NCBI RefSeq assembly: GCF_022385335.1
Contig: NZ_CP092431.1
Location: 3,968,001 to 4,032,000, forward strand
DNA: 64,000 nt
Direction of reading: 5' to 3'
Source: Streptomyces deccanensis
GTDB lineage: Bacteria > Actinomycetota > Actinomycetes > Streptomycetales > Streptomycetaceae
Shown here: positions 20,002 to 28,367 of the stretch, one piece after another
Position numbering within the stretch: the stretch's first letter is position 1
Layout: the number at the start of each line of letters is the position of its first letter
Program-made: the position numbers and the translations under genes
The notes under the pieces: generated by a model
Database searches by the model: none
What the model was told of the DNA's origin: nothing
What the model saw: only the letters and a program-made list of their open reading frames with translations

Positions 20002-21798
20002 TCACTTCATCCGGGTCGCCCACTCCTGCACCTTGGCGATCCGCTGTCGTAGCTGCCCCGCCGTGGCCTCCGCGCTCGGCGGACCGCCGCACACCCGGCG
20101 TACCTCGGTGTGGATGACCCCGTGCGGCTTGCCGCTCTGGTGGGAGTACGCGCCGACCATGCCGTTGAGCTGCTTGCGCAGCTCCAGCAGTTCCTTGTGG
20201 GTGACCACGGGCCGCCGGTCCGCCGGTAGTTCCACCAGGTCGGCCTCGGCGTCGGGCTTCTTGCGGCTGTGCGCGATCTGCCGTGCCTGCCGCTTCTGCA
20301 GCAGCAGCTGCACCTGGTCGGGTTCCAGCAGCCCCGGAATGCCGAGGTAGTCCTGCTCCTCCTCGCTGCCGGGGTGGGCCTGCATGCCGAACTCGGCGCC
20401 GTTGTACATGACCCGGTCGAACACGGCGTCGGATTCCAGCGCCTCGAACGGCAGCATGTCCTGCTCGCCGGTGTCCTCGTCCTGCTGCTTCTCCGCCTCC
20501 GCGAGGAGCTTGTCCTCCTCGGCGTACGGGTCCTCCTCGCCCGCCTTCTTCGGCTTGTCGAGGGCGTGGTCCCGCTCGACCTCCATCTCGTTGGCGAAGG
20601 TGAGCAGGTCGGGCACGGTCGGCAGGAACACGGACGCGGTCTCGCCGCGCCGCCGGGACCGTACGAACCGGCCCACGGCCTGGGCGAAGAACAGCGGGGT
20701 GGAGATGGTGGTGGCGTAGACCCCGACGGCGAGCCGGGGCACGTCGACGCCCTCGGACACCATCCGCACGGCGACCATCCACCGGTCGGTGTTGCGGCTG
20801 AACTCGTCGATACGGTCCGAGGCGCCGGAATCGTCGGACAGGACGACCGTCGCGCTCGTCCCCGTGATCTCCCGGATCAGCTTGGCGTAGGCGCGGGCGG
20901 AGTCCTGGTCGGTGGCGATGACGAGGGCGCCGGCGTCCGGGATGGCCTTCCTGACCTCGGTGAGCCGCTGGTCGGCGGCGCGCAGCACGCTCGGCATCCA
21001 CTCACCGCGCGGATCGAGCGCCGTACGCCACGCCTGGCTGACCGCGTCCTTGGTCATGGGCTCGCCGAGGCGCGCGGCGATCTCGTCGCCCGCCTTAGTG
21101 CGCCAGCGCATGTTGCCGCTGTAGGAGAGGAAGATGACGGGCCGCACGACGTTGTCGGCGAGCGCGTTGCCGTAGCCGTAGGTGTAGTCGGCGGAGGACC
21201 GCCGGATGCCGTCCGCCCCCTCCTCGTACGTGACGAAGGGGATGGGGTTGGTGTCGGAGCGGAAGGGCGTACCGGTGAGCGCGAGCCGGCGGGTGGCCGG
21301 CTCGAACGCCTCCAGGCAGGCCTCGCCCCAGGACTTGCTGTCGCCGGCGTGATGGATCTCGTCCAGGATCACCAGGGTCTTGCGCTGCTCGCTGCGGTTG
21401 CGGTGCAGCATGGGCCGCACGCCCACACCGGCGTAGGTGACCGCGACCCCGTCGTACTCCTTGCTGAGCGGGCCCGCGCTGTACTCCGGGTCCAGCTTGA
21501 TCCCTATCCGCGCCGCGGCCTCGGCCCACTGCTTCTTCAGGTGCTCGGTGGGCGCCACGACCGTCACCTGCTGCACGACGTGGTGGTGCAGCAGCCAGGA
21601 CGCGAGCGTCAGCGCGAAGGTCGTCTTACCGGCGCCCGGGGTCGCGACCGCGAGGAAGTCCCGCGGCTGCTCCTGGATGTACTTCTCCATCGCCCCCTGC
21701 TGCCAGGCGCGCAGCTTGCTGGCGGTACCCCACGGGGCACGGCCCGGGAAGGCGGGCGAGAGGTGGTGGTTCGAGGAGGAGGTGGCGGTGGTAGTCAC
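20002..21798 (-). CDS. DEAD/DEAH-box helicase, type III restriction/UvrB-like fold
   Basis: 598-residue superfamily-2 helicase. Walker A is VATPGAGKTT (residues 51-60), the Walker B box is ILDEIHHAGD, motif III is LTGTPFRSD, and the C-terminal RecA domain has motif VI QAVGRFVRSRRRG. The C-terminal ~150 residues are charged. Widespread as a single chromosomal gene in Streptomyces, so a housekeeping nucleic-acid role is more likely than restriction; there is no methylase nearby. Confidence 0.87.
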   Translation of the reverse strand: MTTTATSSSNHHLSPAFPGRAPWGTASKLRAWQQGAMEKYIQEQPRDFLAVATPGAGKTTFALTLASWLLHHHVVQQVTVVAPTEHLKKQWAEAAARIGIKLDPEYSAGPLSKEYDGVAVTYAGVGVRPMLHRNRSEQRKTLVILDEIHHAGDSKSWGEACLEAFEPATRRLALTGTPFRSDTNPIPFVTYEEGADGIRRSSADYTYGYGNALADNVVRPVIFLSYSGNMRWRTKAGDEIAARLGEPMTKDAVSQAWRTALDPRGEWMPSVLRAADQRLTEVRKAIPDAGALVIATDQDSARAYAKLIREITGTSATVVLSDDSGASDRIDEFSRNTDRWMVAVRMVSEGVDVPRLAVGVYATTISTPLFFAQAVGRFVRSRRRGETASVFLPTVPDLLTFANEMEVERDHALDKPKKAGEEDPYAEEDKLLAEAEKQQDEDTGEQDMLPFEALESDAVFDRVMYNGAEFGMQAHPGSEEEQDYLGIPGLLEPDQVQLLLQKRQARQIAHSRKKPDAEADLVELPADRRPVVTHKELLELRKQLNGMVGAYSHQSGKPHGVIHTEVRRVCGGPPSAEATAGQLRQRIAKVQEWATRMK

Positions 21799-21958
21799 GG
21801 TCTCCGGTCTGGGGGTCGAGCGGCTCGGCGGGTAGCCCCGGGCGACTCGCGCAGCGACGCGGACACCTCGGCTACGTATGACAACCGGGCCACCCTACCG
21901 GCGCCCGGACCGTGTCGACGCGCGTACGACACCCCCTCCCCCGGCGATGGGATCCACC

Positions 21959-22354
21959 TCACAACCCCCGCAACCGCTCGGCGATCGCACCGACCTCGCT
22001 CTCCCCACCGGAGGCCACATCGATGACCAGGTCGTACGCCCGGTCCTGGTCCACCGCCGCGAGGTCCACCCCGTTGACCGCCAGGAAGGTGGCCGCCGCG
22101 AGCCAGGCCGTCCGCTTGTTGCCGTCCACGAGTGGGTGGTTGGTGGCGAGGGCGTGCAGCAGGGCGGCGGCCTGCTCGTAGCGGTCGGTGTAGGCCGGAG
22201 TGCCGAACATCCGGGCACGCGACCGGTGCACTGCCGACTCCAGCAGCCCCGCCTCCCGCGTCTCGGGCTTCCGCCCGCCGAAGGCGATCTCGGCGATGGC
22301 CGTCACGTCGGCGACGGTCAGATGACGGCTCGTGTCCCGCACCTGCGCGCTCAT
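21959..22354 (-). CDS. Doc/Fic-type death-on-curing toxin
   Basis: 131-residue Fic-fold protein with the signature HPLVDGNKR (residues 73-81). Doc toxins phosphorylate EF-Tu; other Fic proteins AMPylate. The usual fourth position F of HxFx(D/E)GN is Leu here. The toxin overlaps its antitoxin gene by 4 bp (ATGA), the classic toxin-antitoxin layout with antitoxin first. Confidence 0.88.
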   Translation of the reverse strand: MSAQVRDTSRHLTVADVTAIAEIAFGGRKPETREAGLLESAVHRSRARMFGTPAYTDRYEQAAALLHALATNHPLVDGNKRTAWLAAATFLAVNGVDLAAVDQDRAYDLVIDVASGGESEVGAIAERLRGL

Positions 22355-22551
22355 TCCCCCAGCCTCCGCAGCAACTCGGCATACCGCGCGGCGAGCCGCT
22401 CGGCCACTGCCCGCACGCTGACACCCTCCGCCCGCAAGAACATCTCGACGGCTTCCTCGGCCACCTCCTCGGGCCGCCGCCCGAGGGCATCGGCGAGGTC
22501 GGCGAGCGCACGACGGCGCTCGGGGTCGAGGTGGAGCGTGATCTCGGTCAT
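22351..22551 (-). CDS. Antitoxin, ribbon-helix-helix/Phd-like
   Basis: 66 residues: a strand (MTEITLHLDPERR) and helices fit a ribbon-helix-helix DNA-binding fold, and the C-terminal amphipathic part would mask the toxin. It is translated first and overlaps the Doc gene by four bases. Such antitoxins usually repress their own operon. Confidence 0.78.
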   Translation of the reverse strand: MTEITLHLDPERRRALADLADALGRRPEEVAEEAVEMFLRAEGVSVRAVAERLAARYAELLRRLGE

Positions 22552-22573
22552 GGAGCGAGGCTAGGGGCAGCGA

Positions 22574-24082
22574 TCACCCGATAACCACCGGTTTACGCAA
22601 CCGCGTGGTCACCCAGGCCCCCACCAACGCCACCCCCGCCATCGGCAGGAACACCGCGACGAAGGCGGCCGGGTGGGACGTGGCGGCGGCGGTCGTGGTG
22701 GCCGTGTGGCCGACCGCACCACCACCGAGCGCGGCGAACGCGGCGCCGCCCGCCGCGAGGAGCAGCGCGTTGGTGAGACCGTCGGAGATCTGGAGCGCGG
22801 CGGAGTTGGTGCCGGCCTCCTCCGGGGCGGAGAGCTGGAGCAACAGCACACTGGTGGAGGAGATCACGAGCCCCATCCCGAAGCACCCAAAAGCCCAGGC
22901 GACGGCCACGATCCACACCGGGACGGAGTCGACCAGCACCCCCGGCAGCGTGGTGATCGCCATCGCGACCAGCACCATCCCCACCGTCATCAGCCGCTCC
23001 CGGTAGGGCTCCACCCGCGCCCGCGCCTGCACCCACGACCCCAGCGCCCAGGTCCCCCCACCGGCCGCCAGCGAGAACCCGGCGAGCGTCGGCGACAGCC
23101 CTCGCTGGGTCACCAGCATCAACGGCACGAACGACTCGGCCGCCACGAACGAGCCCGCCGCCACGCCACGCAGCAGCACCACCGACGGCAGCCCCCGCAC
23201 CGCCCGGTACGTCCCCTTCGGCAACAGCCCCGACACGGCCGGCACGAGGAGCCCGGCCCCCGCGGCCGCCGGCACCAGAGACCACCACGACAGATCCTGA
23301 GCCGCGTACTGCAACAGCCCGGCCCCGAGGGAGATCCCGAAGGCGAGGCGGATACGACGGCGGTCGAAGGAGGGGGCCGGGGCGGAAACGGAGGACGGGG
23401 GCGAGGGCGAGGGCGAGGGCGAGGGCGAGGGCGTCACCGGCCCGGATGCCCGTCGCCGTATCTGCGGCAGGGCCAGCGCCAGCGGCAGTACGACGAGCGC
23501 CGGAATGCCCAGGAACACCCAGCGCCAGCCCAGTTGTTCGGTCACCGCGCCCGAGGCGAGGGGGCCGACCACGGAGGGGATGACCCAACTCGCCGCGAAG
23601 GCCGCCATGATGGAGGGCCGCAGCCGCTCCGGGTACGCCCGCCCGACCACGACGTACAGCGCGACGATCACCAGCCCGCCGCCGAGCCCCTGCACGGCCC
23701 GTCCGAGGACGAAGAGCCACATCGCACCGGCCGTCCCCGACAGCACCAGCCCGGCCGCGAAGGCACCGATCCCCGCCGTCAACGGTCCCAGCGGTCCCCG
23801 CCGGTCCGCCCACTGCCCCGACAGCACCATCCCGAACAGGCTGGTCGTGAAGTACGCCGAGAACGCGAACCCGTACACGGAGATCCCGTCCAGCTCCCGC
23901 GCCGCGACCGGCATGGCCGTGCCGACCGCCATGGCCTCGAAGGCGATCAGCAGCACGACCGAGACGATCCCGATACTGAGCCCCCGGTAGGAACGGCTCA
24001 GCACGCTTTCCGCACCGTCGGCGACCGGCGTCGGGGCGGGGCTCTGCGTGACACCCGCGCCACGCGGTTCGGAATCGACCAT
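22574..24082 (-). CDS. MFS transporter (drug:H+ antiporter family)
   Basis: 502-residue inner-membrane protein with 12 to 14 predicted helices. The loop motif after helix 2 is GQWADRRGPLGPLTAG (family motif A), and helix 5 resembles motif C (WVIPSVVGPLASGAV). A Ser-Pro repeat loop, coded by an imperfect GAGGGC hexamer array (about 23397-23432), joins the two halves. It may export a drug or metabolite. It lies just upstream of the tRNA-Cys and reads away from it. Confidence 0.87.
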   Translation of the reverse strand: MVDSEPRGAGVTQSPAPTPVADGAESVLSRSYRGLSIGIVSVVLLIAFEAMAVGTAMPVAARELDGISVYGFAFSAYFTTSLFGMVLSGQWADRRGPLGPLTAGIGAFAAGLVLSGTAGAMWLFVLGRAVQGLGGGLVIVALYVVVGRAYPERLRPSIMAAFAASWVIPSVVGPLASGAVTEQLGWRWVFLGIPALVVLPLALALPQIRRRASGPVTPSPSPSPSPSPPSSVSAPAPSFDRRRIRLAFGISLGAGLLQYAAQDLSWWSLVPAAAGAGLLVPAVSGLLPKGTYRAVRGLPSVVLLRGVAAGSFVAAESFVPLMLVTQRGLSPTLAGFSLAAGGGTWALGSWVQARARVEPYRERLMTVGMVLVAMAITTLPGVLVDSVPVWIVAVAWAFGCFGMGLVISSTSVLLLQLSAPEEAGTNSAALQISDGLTNALLLAAGGAAFAALGGGAVGHTATTTAAATSHPAAFVAVFLPMAGVALVGAWVTTRLRKPVVIG

Positions 24083-24324
24083 GCGAGCCAGCGTAAGGGG
24101 CACGACGGACTTTCGCCCCTGTCCGAAGCCCCCCACCACCCAGGACCTTGGTCGTAAGCCCACAGGTACGCCCGCCTGTACGCCCACCCCGCACCCCATT
24201 CATGAACGGCGTATGGCAGTCCCGTTGCAGCACCCCCACCACCCTTGAGCCCTCACCCACCCCCCGCCTACGGTCGACCCATCGAGTTCGGAGCGAGAGC
24301 CCACCCGGCCCCCGCCCCCAACCC

Positions 24325-24396
24325 GGCCGTGTGCCCGAGTGGTTTAGGGACTCGCCTGCAAAGCGAGTTACGCGGGTTCGATTCCCGCCACGGCCT
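24325..24396 (+). tRNA. tRNA-Cys (GCA)
   Basis: Acceptor arms GGCCGTG (24325-24331) and CACGGCC (24389-24395) pair fully. The anticodon stem is CTCGC/GCGAG with loop CTGCAAA (anticodon GCA). The T arm is GCGGG-TTCGATT-CCCGC. The discriminator is T (U), as in tRNA-Cys. No CCA is encoded. Its 3' half, from the anticodon loop to the end, is the attachment site of the element that follows. Confidence 0.95.
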
Positions 24397-24397
24397 C
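24356..24397 (+). repeat. attL: 42-bp direct repeat (tRNA-Cys 3' half)
   Basis: Matches 36927-36968 at 40 of 42 positions (differences at 24368 and 24373). The last 24 bases are identical. It reconstitutes a complete tRNA-Cys at the left end. Short GTCG-containing boxes (24458-24471, 24476-24489) and an inverted repeat (24502-24521) follow before the integrase and may be integrase arm sites. Confidence 0.9.
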
Positions 24398-24524
24398 TTA
24401 TACGTGGTCTGATCTGCGCAAACGCGGAACAGTCAGCGCCATCCGGCTCTGTGACTCCTAGTCGTCATGGAGCCGGGTAAGTCGCTTGACGCTCTGGCTC
24501 CTCGAACCGAGGGAGCCATAGACC

Positions 24525-25655
24525 ATGGCTGAGGCAGTACAGAGGGGTGCGCGCAAGAGCGCGCTACGCGCTCCTAGGCGAGTCGCCGAGAGCGCGACAG
24601 ACACAGACACTCGGCGTACGACAGAGAGCGCCGTACGTGCGCTCACGTCACCCGAGGACGTCAGGGCAGCGCTCATCGCTGAGCTTGACTTGCACCTGTC
24701 GACCACAACGAACAAGCACGGTCGCCCTTTCCAGCGGAAGACGATCAACGCCTACGTGAACGCGGGCAAGGCACTCTCTGCCTGGATCGGCGCATCGCAG
24801 CACGTCAACGCGGTGGGTGTGGAAGTCACCTCGTTCACCGACGTGGATGTCTCGACAGCCAACGCGTTCTTCCGCTGGTGGTACCAGACCAAGGACGTGC
24901 CCAAGAGCCAGGACGGCAAAGGCGGCTACACGGGCGGGGTCAACACGACGCAGCGGAACCTCCGCGCTCTGTTCGTCTACCTCTCCGAGGAGTACGACCA
25001 CCCGAACCCGTACGACGACCCGAAGTTCCACAAGTACGCGGCTCCGCAGCTCGGCAAGCCACGGACGCTGTCCGAGGAGTTCATCCAGGACACGTTGGAC
25101 ATCACCGCGTGGGGACCAGGGCGAAAGGACTTCGAGACCACGCGTGACCACGCACTTCTCCGTGTACTAACGGAGGGCCTGCGCGCAGAGGAGATCCTGA
25201 ACATCCGCGTCCAAGACCTGGATCTCCAGGGCGCGGTTCTCGTGGTCGTCCCGCTCAAGATGGACAGGAACAGTGTGGACGGCCGGGTCATCCCGCTACA
25301 GCCGTCGACGGTCAAGGCGCTCACCCGTTACCTACGTCTCCGCACCACACACAAGAAGCACACTGAGCCGTGGCTCTGGCTCGGCCTCAACAACCGCCCA
25401 CGGCTCGGGTACTCGGGTCTGTGGAACATGACCAAGCGTGTGGCAGAGCGAGCCGGGTATGAGTCGGCCGAGGTGTCGCCGCACTGCTGGTGCCACTCCT
25501 GGGCGGATGACCTGAAAGCCAGGGGCGTATCCGGCGAGCACATCATGGCTATCCGGGGATGGAAGAGCCCGGCCATGCTGCGCAGGTACGGCGCGGACAT
25601 GGCCTCTCAGCGCGCGGTCAACACCATGCACAACCTGGGCGACCGCTACTCCTGA
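24525..25655 (+). CDS. Tyrosine recombinase/integrase, catalytic Arg II replaced by Cys
   Basis: 376-residue phage-type integrase that would catalyse recombination between attP and the tRNA-Cys attB. It has an N-terminal SAM-like core-binding domain (residues ~40-150) and a catalytic domain with Arg220 (TEGLRAEEIL) and nucleophile Tyr355 (AMLRRYGAD). The HxxRH box reads HCWCH (320-324), so the second catalytic Arg is Cys323, a CGC-to-TGC type change. This predicts loss or severe loss of activity unless the residue is supplied elsewhere. It sits next to attL, the usual place, with a GGGAG site about 10 nt upstream. Confidence 0.93.
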   Translation: MAEAVQRGARKSALRAPRRVAESATDTDTRRTTESAVRALTSPEDVRAALIAELDLHLSTTTNKHGRPFQRKTINAYVNAGKALSAWIGASQHVNAVGVEVTSFTDVDVSTANAFFRWWYQTKDVPKSQDGKGGYTGGVNTTQRNLRALFVYLSEEYDHPNPYDDPKFHKYAAPQLGKPRTLSEEFIQDTLDITAWGPGRKDFETTRDHALLRVLTEGLRAEEILNIRVQDLDLQGAVLVVVPLKMDRNSVDGRVIPLQPSTVKALTRYLRLRTTHKKHTEPWLWLGLNNRPRLGYSGLWNMTKRVAERAGYESAEVSPHCWCHSWADDLKARGVSGEHIMAIRGWKSPAMLRRYGADMASQRAVNTMHNLGDRYS

Positions 25656-25702
25656 CCGTCACGGAGTGTCGCTCGCTGGCTGAACACTGAGTGACGACAC
25701 GG

Positions 25703-25733
25703 TGGGTGTGGTACGTCCTCTGTTCCACACCCA
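25703..25733. terminator. Hairpin after integrase built from TGGGTGTGG and its complement
   Basis: TGGGTGTGG (25703-25711) pairs with CCACACCCA (25725-25733) around 13 nt, about 50 bp after the integrase stop. It lies between convergent genes and may terminate both. It uses the nonamer that recurs across the element. Confidence 0.55.
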
Positions 25734-25754
25734 TCTCTCGCGCTTACGCGGGGC

Positions 25755-26186
25755 TTACTGCGCCTGGATCTTGCGGCACTCCTGGTTCACGATTCGGCCG
25801 ATCTCTTGTACGTCCAGCCGGTCAATCTGAGCTTGGGCGGCGTCACGGTCGACCTGTGGCAACGACTCGTCTGTAACCGTGACCATCTGCTCCATGACAG
25901 CCTGGAAGTCTGTGAGGGCGTTCGAGAGCCTGTCCCAGCGTCGATCCTCGCGAGCAGCCCGCGCTACCTGGTCGGCGATCTCGTCATAGTCGGCCGCGTC
26001 CTCGGCCCACTCGTCGGCGCTCTGCTCACCCACAGACGAACCGTCAGACTCGGTGCTCTTGCCGTCCTCAAAGCCCATGTCTGTGCACGCCTGCCGCACG
26101 TCTGCCAAGGCGGTGCCTCCTTGGGCAGAGCACGCGACCAGAGCCGCGCCCGCCACGAGACCCAGGCCAAGTCTTCGGATACGCAC
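25755..26186 (-). CDS. Small lipoprotein (putative superinfection exclusion)
   Basis: 143 residues from a GTG start (26186) that has GGAG 8 nt upstream. The signal peptide MRIRRLGLGLVAGAALVAC ends in the lipobox LVAC, so it is an exported lipid-anchored protein. The mature part is acidic and helical (DEIADQVARAAREDRRWDRL) and has two further Cys (DVRQACTDM, NQECRKI). It is probably co-transcribed with the GntR-like repressor, the region expressed in a quiescent prophage. Lipoproteins in that place often block entry of related phage; here that is inference. Confidence 0.75.
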   Translation of the reverse strand: MRIRRLGLGLVAGAALVACSAQGGTALADVRQACTDMGFEDGKSTESDGSSVGEQSADEWAEDAADYDEIADQVARAAREDRRWDRLSNALTDFQAVMEQMVTVTDESLPQVDRDAAQAQIDRLDVQEIGRIVNQECRKIQAQ

Positions 26187-26301
26187 CAAGATCACTCCAC
26201 CCCTTGCAGCGCGCCCCCAGCGCGCGTGCAGCACTACGCCGCGTTTCTGCGAGGAGGGTAGCGGCCTCTGGCACGTCCATCACCTACGTTCCACACCAGC
26301 C

Positions 26302-26514
26302 CTACTCGTCGCCCTTCACGAACGAGCCTTGGCCCAGCACGGTGTACAGCCGCCCTTCCGCACGGAGAGCAGCCACGGCCTTCTGTGCCGTGGACTGGCT
26401 CACGTCGAACTCGGCTGCAATGTCCACGGTGCCGGGGAATCGCTCACCCACCGGGTACTGCCCCGCGTCAAGCCTCTTCCTGAGTTCGGCCGCTACCTGG
26501 GGCCAAACAGGCAC
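26302..26514 (-). CDS. Short GntR-type HTH repressor without effector domain
   Basis: 70 residues comprising only the GntR winged-HTH: WPQVAAELRKRLDAGQYPVGERFPG, then DIAAEFDVSQSTAQKAVAALRAEG and the wing LYTVLGQGSFV. Full GntR proteins have a further 150 residues for ligand binding, so this is a minimal DNA-binding regulator, like those in Streptomyces integrative elements. It lies just left of a nest of palindromes (26546-26608) and divergent from the rightward genes: a lysogeny-type switch. Confidence 0.82.
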   Translation of the reverse strand: MPVWPQVAAELRKRLDAGQYPVGERFPGTVDIAAEFDVSQSTAQKAVAALRAEGRLYTVLGQGSFVKGDE

Positions 26515-26545
26515 CGATCGATCAAGGTCAATAACCCCAGAGTCC

Positions 26546-26608
26546 GCGCTTACGCGGGAATGAGCTATCGCGGTAGTGCGGTAGTGCGCTTACGCGATAG
26601 CGCGTAAG
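26546..26608. promoter_or_regulatory. Nested palindromes and direct repeats in the switch region
   Basis: CTTACGCG-ATAG-CGCGTAAG (26589-26608) and GCTATCGCG ... CGCGATAGC (26564-26572 with 26593-26601) overlap each other. GCGCTTACGCG occurs at 26546-26556 and 26586-26596, and GGTAGTGC occurs twice in tandem (26572-26587). They lie between the leftward repressor gene and the rightward genes, as operators of the repressor would. Confidence 0.7.
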
Positions 26609-26730
26609 CTCGCCGCCGTACGACCGAGCACAACCAGCCACACAAGAGAACAAGCACGCACCACACAGAAGACCCCCGCGACCGTGCGACCGGTCCGGGG
26701 GCATGGCCCGCACTGACAAGGAGTGCAGAC

Positions 26731-27078
26731 GTGCGAACTGTACTGGCCCTCATCCTCTCGTGGCTCATGCCGTCCAACGGCAAGCGCCGCTCTACCCCAC
26801 CCGCTCAGGCTGTGCCGACACAGCACACCCCCGCGCGGACAGCAGACGAACCGACTCAGACGTTGGGTGTGGTACGTCCCGCTTCTCGCTCGACCTGGCC
26901 GACTCCGCTCGCCCAGGACCAAGACCACTTCAGCGTGATCGTGGCTGACGGCTTGCCGCTCGTCCGGCCCTACGTGATCCAGAACGAACAGGAGCGAGAG
27001 CGCCAGCGGCAGAGGGACCGGCGCACCGCTCTCACCCTGGCAACCCTCGGCATCGACTTCCACGGAGCGACGGTATGA
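26731..27078 (+). CDS. Hypothetical protein of the element (first rightward gene)
   Basis: 115 residues from a GTG start with AAGGAG 7 nt upstream. A short hydrophobic start (MRTVLALILSWLMPS) is followed by a Pro/Thr-rich linker and a basic helix (QNEQERERQRQRDRRTALTLATLGIDF). Similar small proteins accompany GntR-type regulators in Streptomyces elements; no function is known. A TGGGTGTGGTACGTCC copy (26864-26879) lies inside it. Its stop overlaps the next start (ATGA). Confidence 0.7.
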   Translation: MRTVLALILSWLMPSNGKRRSTPPAQAVPTQHTPARTADEPTQTLGVVRPASRSTWPTPLAQDQDHFSVIVADGLPLVRPYVIQNEQERERQRQRDRRTALTLATLGIDFHGATV

Positions 27079-27380
27079 GCACCCACGTAAGGCTTCTACC
27101 GTTCTCGGGACCCGAGGGCAAGCGAGCGCACCTGATCACCGACGGCACACCCACGATGCTGTCCCTCCTGGCGGACAACATCGAGAACCAGCAGGTCGAG
27201 GCAGCCGCCGCCCTGGTCGCGCTCACGCGCGCCGTGCTAGAGGGCGATGGTCAGCCGTCGGCCGCTGAACTCCGCGTGTTCCTGGAGCGCCTGGTCGAGT
27301 GCACGACGGAAGTCCTGAACATCGCCGAGAGCCGTGGCCAGCGCATCCCGCCGTACGAGGGTGAGGAGAGCGAGGAATAG
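27075..27380 (+). CDS. Hypothetical protein of the element
   Basis: 101 residues, helical and acidic at the C-terminus (PPYEGEESEE). It overlaps the preceding gene by 4 bp and is therefore translationally coupled. No domain recognised. A perfect 11-bp-stem hairpin (27410-27436) ends the unit. Confidence 0.65.
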   Translation: MSTHVRLLPFSGPEGKRAHLITDGTPTMLSLLADNIENQQVEAAAALVALTRAVLEGDGQPSAAELRVFLERLVECTTEVLNIAESRGQRIPPYEGEESEE

Positions 27381-27409
27381 TCACCGCACCTCCCGAGACC
27401 GCGAGAGAG

Positions 27410-27436
27410 CCCGGCCACTCACAGGGAGTGGCCGGG
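27410..27436. terminator. Terminator of first rightward operon
   Basis: CCCGGCCACTC / GAGTGGCCGGG, perfect 11-bp stem, 5-nt loop, followed by CTTCTCT. Confidence 0.85.
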
Positions 27437-27481
27437 CTTCTCTGGTGGGTTCGCTGCGGTCGCGAAGCCGACCCATGCAGC

Positions 27482-27598
27482 TCAGCGGAGTTGGTCCTTC
27501 TTCACGACCGTTTGGCACTGGGAGCACTTCAACTGGTTGGTGGTGTACGGCTGAAGCGTGTTCTTGTCACAGACCGGACACTTGTGACCCTTCGGCAC
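27482..27598 (-). CDS. 38-residue zinc-ribbon microprotein
   Basis: Translation from a GTG at 27598 gives a protein with CPVC (residues 7-10) and CSQC (25-28), a four-cysteine zinc ribbon, and a basic C-terminus (TVVKKDQLR). GAGGAAG lies upstream at good spacing. It is leftward, opposite to its neighbours, and faces the terminator at 27410. Such ribbons in phage elements bind DNA, RNA or RNA polymerase. Too short for routine gene callers. Confidence 0.65.
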   Translation of the reverse strand: MPKGHKCPVCDKNTLQPYTTNQLKCSQCQTVVKKDQLR

Positions 27599-27867
27599 GG
27601 CACTTCCTCTCGTGGGATGCGCTCGCGCCAGAAGCGAGCAACAAGGCCCTCATGGTGGTCTGATTTTTTGATTGCGTCAATACAAGGGCTCTGACCTGCG
27701 GTTTTAGAACTAATGGTCGGACGGGGCCTCAACTTGCCACCCCTGCACCAACGTTACGAACAGCCGACGATTCACCACGGAAAGCCGTCTCGGCCCTACG
27801 GAGCGGGTCGCGTAGTCCGAGAGCGTGTTCCTCGTCAGCAAGACCGCGACCCACCGAGGAGCACACG

Positions 27868-28146
27868 ATGACCCGCCAGCACTTCGACCACAGCAACTGC
27901 GAGCACGCCAGCACGAAGGCCGGGCGTGCAGCGTGCAGGAAGACCATGCGCGCCGCCGCACTCGGCGAGACGGCCGCGAAGGCTCCGACCGCAGGGACCG
28001 CGAAGGCTCCCGCGAAGAAGGCGCCCGCCAAGCCCGCTGCTGCTCCGGCCGCGAAGAAGAGCCCGACGCGAGCGACTCCCGCGAAGAAGGCAACGCCCGC
28101 TCCCGTCACGACGGACGAGCCGAAGGCCGACGACGCCGCGAAGTAG
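27868..28146 (+). CDS. HxxCxH-motif protein with histone H1-like tail
   Basis: 92 residues. The N-terminus holds one copy of a His/Cys motif (HSNCEHASTKAGRAACRK; H-x2-C-x-H-x9-C). The rest is a Lys/Ala/Pro tail (KAPAKKAPAKPAAAPAAKK) like the histone H1 C-terminal domain, which binds DNA without sequence preference. GAGGAG lies 7 nt before the ATG. The same motif occurs three times in the protein at 33510. Confidence 0.72.
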   Translation: MTRQHFDHSNCEHASTKAGRAACRKTMRAAALGETAAKAPTAGTAKAPAKKAPAKPAAAPAAKKSPTRATPAKKATPAPVTTDEPKADDAAK

Positions 28147-28163
28147 TCCCACACCCAGCAGAG

Positions 28164-28192
28164 AAGCCCTCGACTCAGGAAGTCGAGGGCTT
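28164..28192 (+). terminator. Rho-independent terminator
   Basis: 12-bp perfect stem (28164-28175 with 28181-28192), 5-nt loop, ending in a T-run. Confidence 0.9.
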
Positions 28193-28338
28193 TTCGGCGT
28201 GCGCGCCGGCACTCGCTGACCAGCCAGAATGACGGAAAGCTCTCAGGCGCTCTCTGACGAGATCGGTACGAGTCTGCGTGTCTTCTGTCGCGCTCGTACT
28301 GCTGGGAGCCGAGAGACGCGATTCTGTCGCCCTAACGA

Positions 28339-28359
28339 CGTACTCACGAGATGAGTACG
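28339..28359. promoter_or_regulatory. Palindrome CGTACTC-N7-GAGTACG
   Basis: Perfect 7-bp arms. The preceding CGCCCTAACGACGTAC (28328-28343) is shared, with one change, with 33297-33312, where another palindrome (33308-33328) sits. Likely binding sites of one element-encoded regulator. Confidence 0.5.
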
Positions 28360-28367
28360 AGCGCAAC

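Noticed and set aside
23397..23432. GAGGGC hexamer array as a regulatory repeat
   Set aside because: It is coding, giving the Ser-Pro linker of the MFS transporter.
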